From positions 13,289,689 to 13,353,688 of the forward strand of contig OY292274.1 in assembly GCA_958496175.1 (NCBI GenBank): a stretch of DNA of 64,000 nucleotides, written 5' to 3'. Shown here piece by piece: positions 60,981 through 64,000 of this stretch. Each line of letters starts with the position of its first letter. Within the stretch, counting starts at the first letter, position 1. A program made the translations under genes and the position numbers. Source of the DNA: Sisyra terminalis (Eukaryota; Arthropoda; Insecta; Neuroptera; Sisyridae). The notes beneath the pieces were generated by a model. It was given only the letters and a program-made list of their open reading frames with translations. It was not told the origin of the DNA and did no database searches.

Positions 60981-62668
60981 TAATTTATAGTAATCTAGTT
61001 TGCACTTTGTGAAAAACCAAACCAAAAACTTCTTAAAAAGCAAAGAAATAAATATTGAAATTATTAGTTTAATATTGCTTGATAATTTTGATGCTATTTA
61101 TGGAAAATTAATTTCTTGATTGGTCTCGGTTTGAACAGATATTGATTTAGTTCTACAATTATATCAATTCTCTTGGTTATATTCCATCTCATTAAGTACA
61201 AAAGTTTTTGCCTTAAGCCCTTACCGTTGATCTAATAATAATAGTTTTGAATGACATATGTTGGCATCGAGGGTGTTTTCAAAACATACAAAACTTTTTT
61301 CAACCGTTACGCTTTGACATTTCCCCATTCCTGGCATCCAAGTTCAACCAAACAATTTCAACCGAAACATTTACCCAATGAAAACCAAAAATGATCAATT
61401 TTCCAATTCCAACAAACTGTTAAAGTGGCCAAATAAAACACTCAATAAAAATAAGCGAGCAACCCCTGCAAATCTTATAAAAAGGTTTTATCAAGGGAAT
61501 AAATCTTCAGCTAACTGTTGCTTGAAGTTTTACGTTTTCTTCCCCTAAGTTGTTGTAAGACGTTTGTAAGTGATATTCTTAGCAATTCACGAGGGGTGGG
61601 TTTCTCGATAAAATCGAGCGCAACAAGTTGTTCCTTAAACGCACTTGGTCTTGTCAACGATTTCCGGTGTTTTCCGGCCTCCGGATAAAATTGCGGTATT
61701 TCAAGCTTTGATAAATCGTTGATGCAACTTTCACAGAGCTTTGTGAACAGTAGACATTCGTAATGTTTCCGTCAATTTAAATTCTAATCGCACGTCGTCG
61801 TAAATTGTTTCATGGAAATAATGCAATTGCTTGTAGATGGAAAATCACGAAAAGTAATAATAAATAGACGCTAATTATAAACAGATAATGGCAATGTAGA
61901 ATCCCTTTAGTTTCGTTTTGTGCCTTACTCGTTTTCTCCACGCTCATATAATGCAGCTTTGAATGTCTCATGCACAAAAGAAAGACTTGCTAATTCCTGC
62001 CGTTGAAGGCAATTACACGTTATGACGTTTATCCAATACTTAATTATAGCGAATGTTTAACTAACGACAAACTCGATGGTGGATCTTCTGTGAAATGAGG
62101 CACACTCCTCTAAGATAATTAAAAAACATCTATAAACTTTTACAATACAATACCGGTTTTTTTTTCTTTTCGTAATTGCCAATAAAAGAAATTGATTTCA
62201 CCATTTTCTTTCAAATTAACTGTTCTGTAATAATCACATTCGTAAACTTCTTTTGCTTGGCTATTAATTTAAATCCATTTTCTAATTAATTTTTTTACAT
62301 TGTAATCAAAGCGATAATTGCTTCAGCAACAAGAACTTCGGAAATAATTGCATCTGTAATTGATACCAATTAGTTTGCAAGGAAATGTTTTTACCTATTA
62401 GTTGACGGAGTAAAAGAAAATTAAGGACACAAGATAATTTCAGAGTTGAATAGAGATTAAAAATTAATAATAAAGTTATTGTAGGGGTTTGAACTATCTA
62501 CTGTCGAAAAATATTTAAAAAAAGGTTCAAAAATAAGCAAAAGTTATCCTTAACTTTAAAACAGTGATACTATGGCCATAAGTAGTTTGCAAAATAACAT
62601 TGTATAACTTAAAATAACAACAAGCACTTACGTTTTGTGTTTTGCATTACGAATAGAAAATTATCTAA
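60981..62668. other. no gene seen
   Basis: No coding feature is supported. 61300-62110 is somewhat less AT-rich and could hold conserved non-coding DNA. The preceding stretch 60220-60540 (CpG-containing, minus-strand open frame of 69 aa) is likewise unassigned. Confidence 0.4.
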
Positions 62669-64000
62669 TCTATACTAATATATAAAGTTCTTACGTCTGT
62701 CTGTACATTTCGATTTTCAACCCAATTTTAGAGTAAATATTTGTTTCAAGAAGCCCTTATTCCAAATTTACCATTTTTAAAATTTTTGTCTGTCTGTCTG
62801 TGTGTCCCGATTTAACTAAGGAACGGAACAACTGAATTTAATGACATTTGATATTAAGATACAACACAGTTTCCCACAGACTATAGGCTACTTATCATTC
62901 CAAAAAAAAAAATAAGGAAAGGTATTCCCAAGGGATGAAAACAGAAACTTTTACTTTAAACAGGTGAGTTAAATATCATTGGAAAGGTAATTTAAAGTTA
63001 GAAAATAATCTGTAAAAATATTTTTAGTTGACCTGATAAAAAGCACAGTAAATTCAATTTAAATTTTAAAAAATTGCCTCTTTGAAATATAAACCTTTAA
63101 ATTTATTAAATACATAGCGTAATGGCTTACGTATCTGACATTCTCATGCTCCTAATCATAAAGACGTGGGTTCGAATCTTACAGTAAACTTTTTTTTATT
63201 TCTTTTTTTTTTACAAAATTGTTGTAAATAGACCCTTAAAGTTGCTCAAGAAGGAAATATTAACGAAAAAAAGTAATAGTCGTAGTAGTAATAATAATAA
63301 TAATAGTAATAAAACTTAAAGTAAATACGTTTTTAAAACCGTGTACACATAAAATCCTGTATTTATCCCCTCTGACTGATGAAATTTTAATATTCGATGT
63401 ATTCCTTTTCAGAAGTAGACATCTGATAAGATTTTTTTTTTTGAAAATTCCTACTCTAAAAGAGTAAAAGGGGTGACTAAGTTTGTATGAGAAAATGTAG
63501 AGTTAATCAACAATCGAAATTTTAAATTTAATTATCAAGGTATGTTCGTTATAGACGAACATTTTATCGCTTAAAATAAAACAATGTTGGTTTATTATTA
63601 GAAACAAAAACGTAGGATCTGCTTTAAAATTTAAACTCTAATATATATAGCTAAAACAGGTTAAGTTTATAAGTGAGCATTACGTTTTTTGACTTTCACA
63701 TATTGTAAACCTGAAAATCCGATATACGTAATCACAAATAAACACATTAATGAGCGAATATCGAATAGCGAGAAATTCGGCGAACTGAAAGAAAATGGAT
63801 TAATTATATAGTTGAAATTCAGATATTTTAATAATACGTACATAGATACACAATGGTTATACTTGATTATGGTGGAACTGGGTTTCGTGCATTTGAACAA
63901 ATTTTAATTTCGCCGTAGATTTGTATATTTCAGTAACATAAAAGTTGAGACAATGAAATGGGATTTCTACTAATATTCTAAATATCTAGGCGAGTGTTTT
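62669..64000 (+). mobile_element. Helitron D, 5' end present, runs off the window
   Basis: Starts TCTATACTAATATATAAAG at 62669 and follows Helitron A closely in the same order: the GTCTGTCTGTGTGTCCCG block, the tRNA-like segment (63118-63183), the (TAG/TAA)n tract, and the shared module with the antisense tail FGFSGLQYVKVKKRNAHL (63726-63670). The 3' end lies beyond 64000. Confidence 0.88.

Overview
The window is a piece of an AT-rich insect genome. It carries one recognisable protein gene, the homeobox gene prospero (pros, the PROX1 orthologue), on the minus strand from 24271 down to 5891. The protein, the insect-style homeo-Prospero domain, the long introns and the mobile elements (Helitrons, hAT remnants, foldback elements with TA or TTAA target sites) all indicate an insect. 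A hemipteran is plausible, but the order cannot be settled from this sequence.

Gene layout, in transcription order. A 5' UTR segment (24380-24272, strong 3' splice site and a four-codon upstream ORF) leads into a large coding exon (24271 to 21548 or 21529). A short intron of about 200 nt follows. It is a twintron: AT-AC U12-type splice sites enclose GT-AG U2-type sites, both pairs keep the frame, and the two products differ by nine residues just before the homeodomain. Next are a homeodomain exon (to 21182), a 14.4-kb intron, a third coding exon (6809-6665), a 594-nt intron and the terminal exon (6070-5891). The predicted proteins are 1067 aa (short) and 1076 aa (long). Upstream non-coding exon(s) were not identified with certainty; one candidate donor is at 53427/53426.

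The 14.4-kb intron is packed with repeats. It holds an ~808-bp foldback, a small hAT-type MITE with a perfect 8-bp target duplication, a 1.35-kb foldback, a 5'-truncated non-LTR retrotransposon interrupted by a 1.06-kb foldback, and a 0.43-kb relative 137 bp from the homeodomain exon. These elements share an internal motif (GCTCTACAAAAAAG) although their termini differ.

The 40 kb upstream of the coding exon (24.4-64 kb) has no recognisable intact gene. It holds a decayed hAT transposase fragment with 8-bp target duplications, TTAA-flanked foldbacks, two rotted copies of one transposase-like gene in opposite orientation, and four Helitrons, two of which carry a shared module inverted relative to the other two. 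It also has a recent 305-bp tandem duplication, a foldback with a hAT MITE nested in it, (AT)n tracts, and a few GC-richer islands that could be regulatory. No rRNA, intact tRNA, CRISPR or bacterial-type features were seen.
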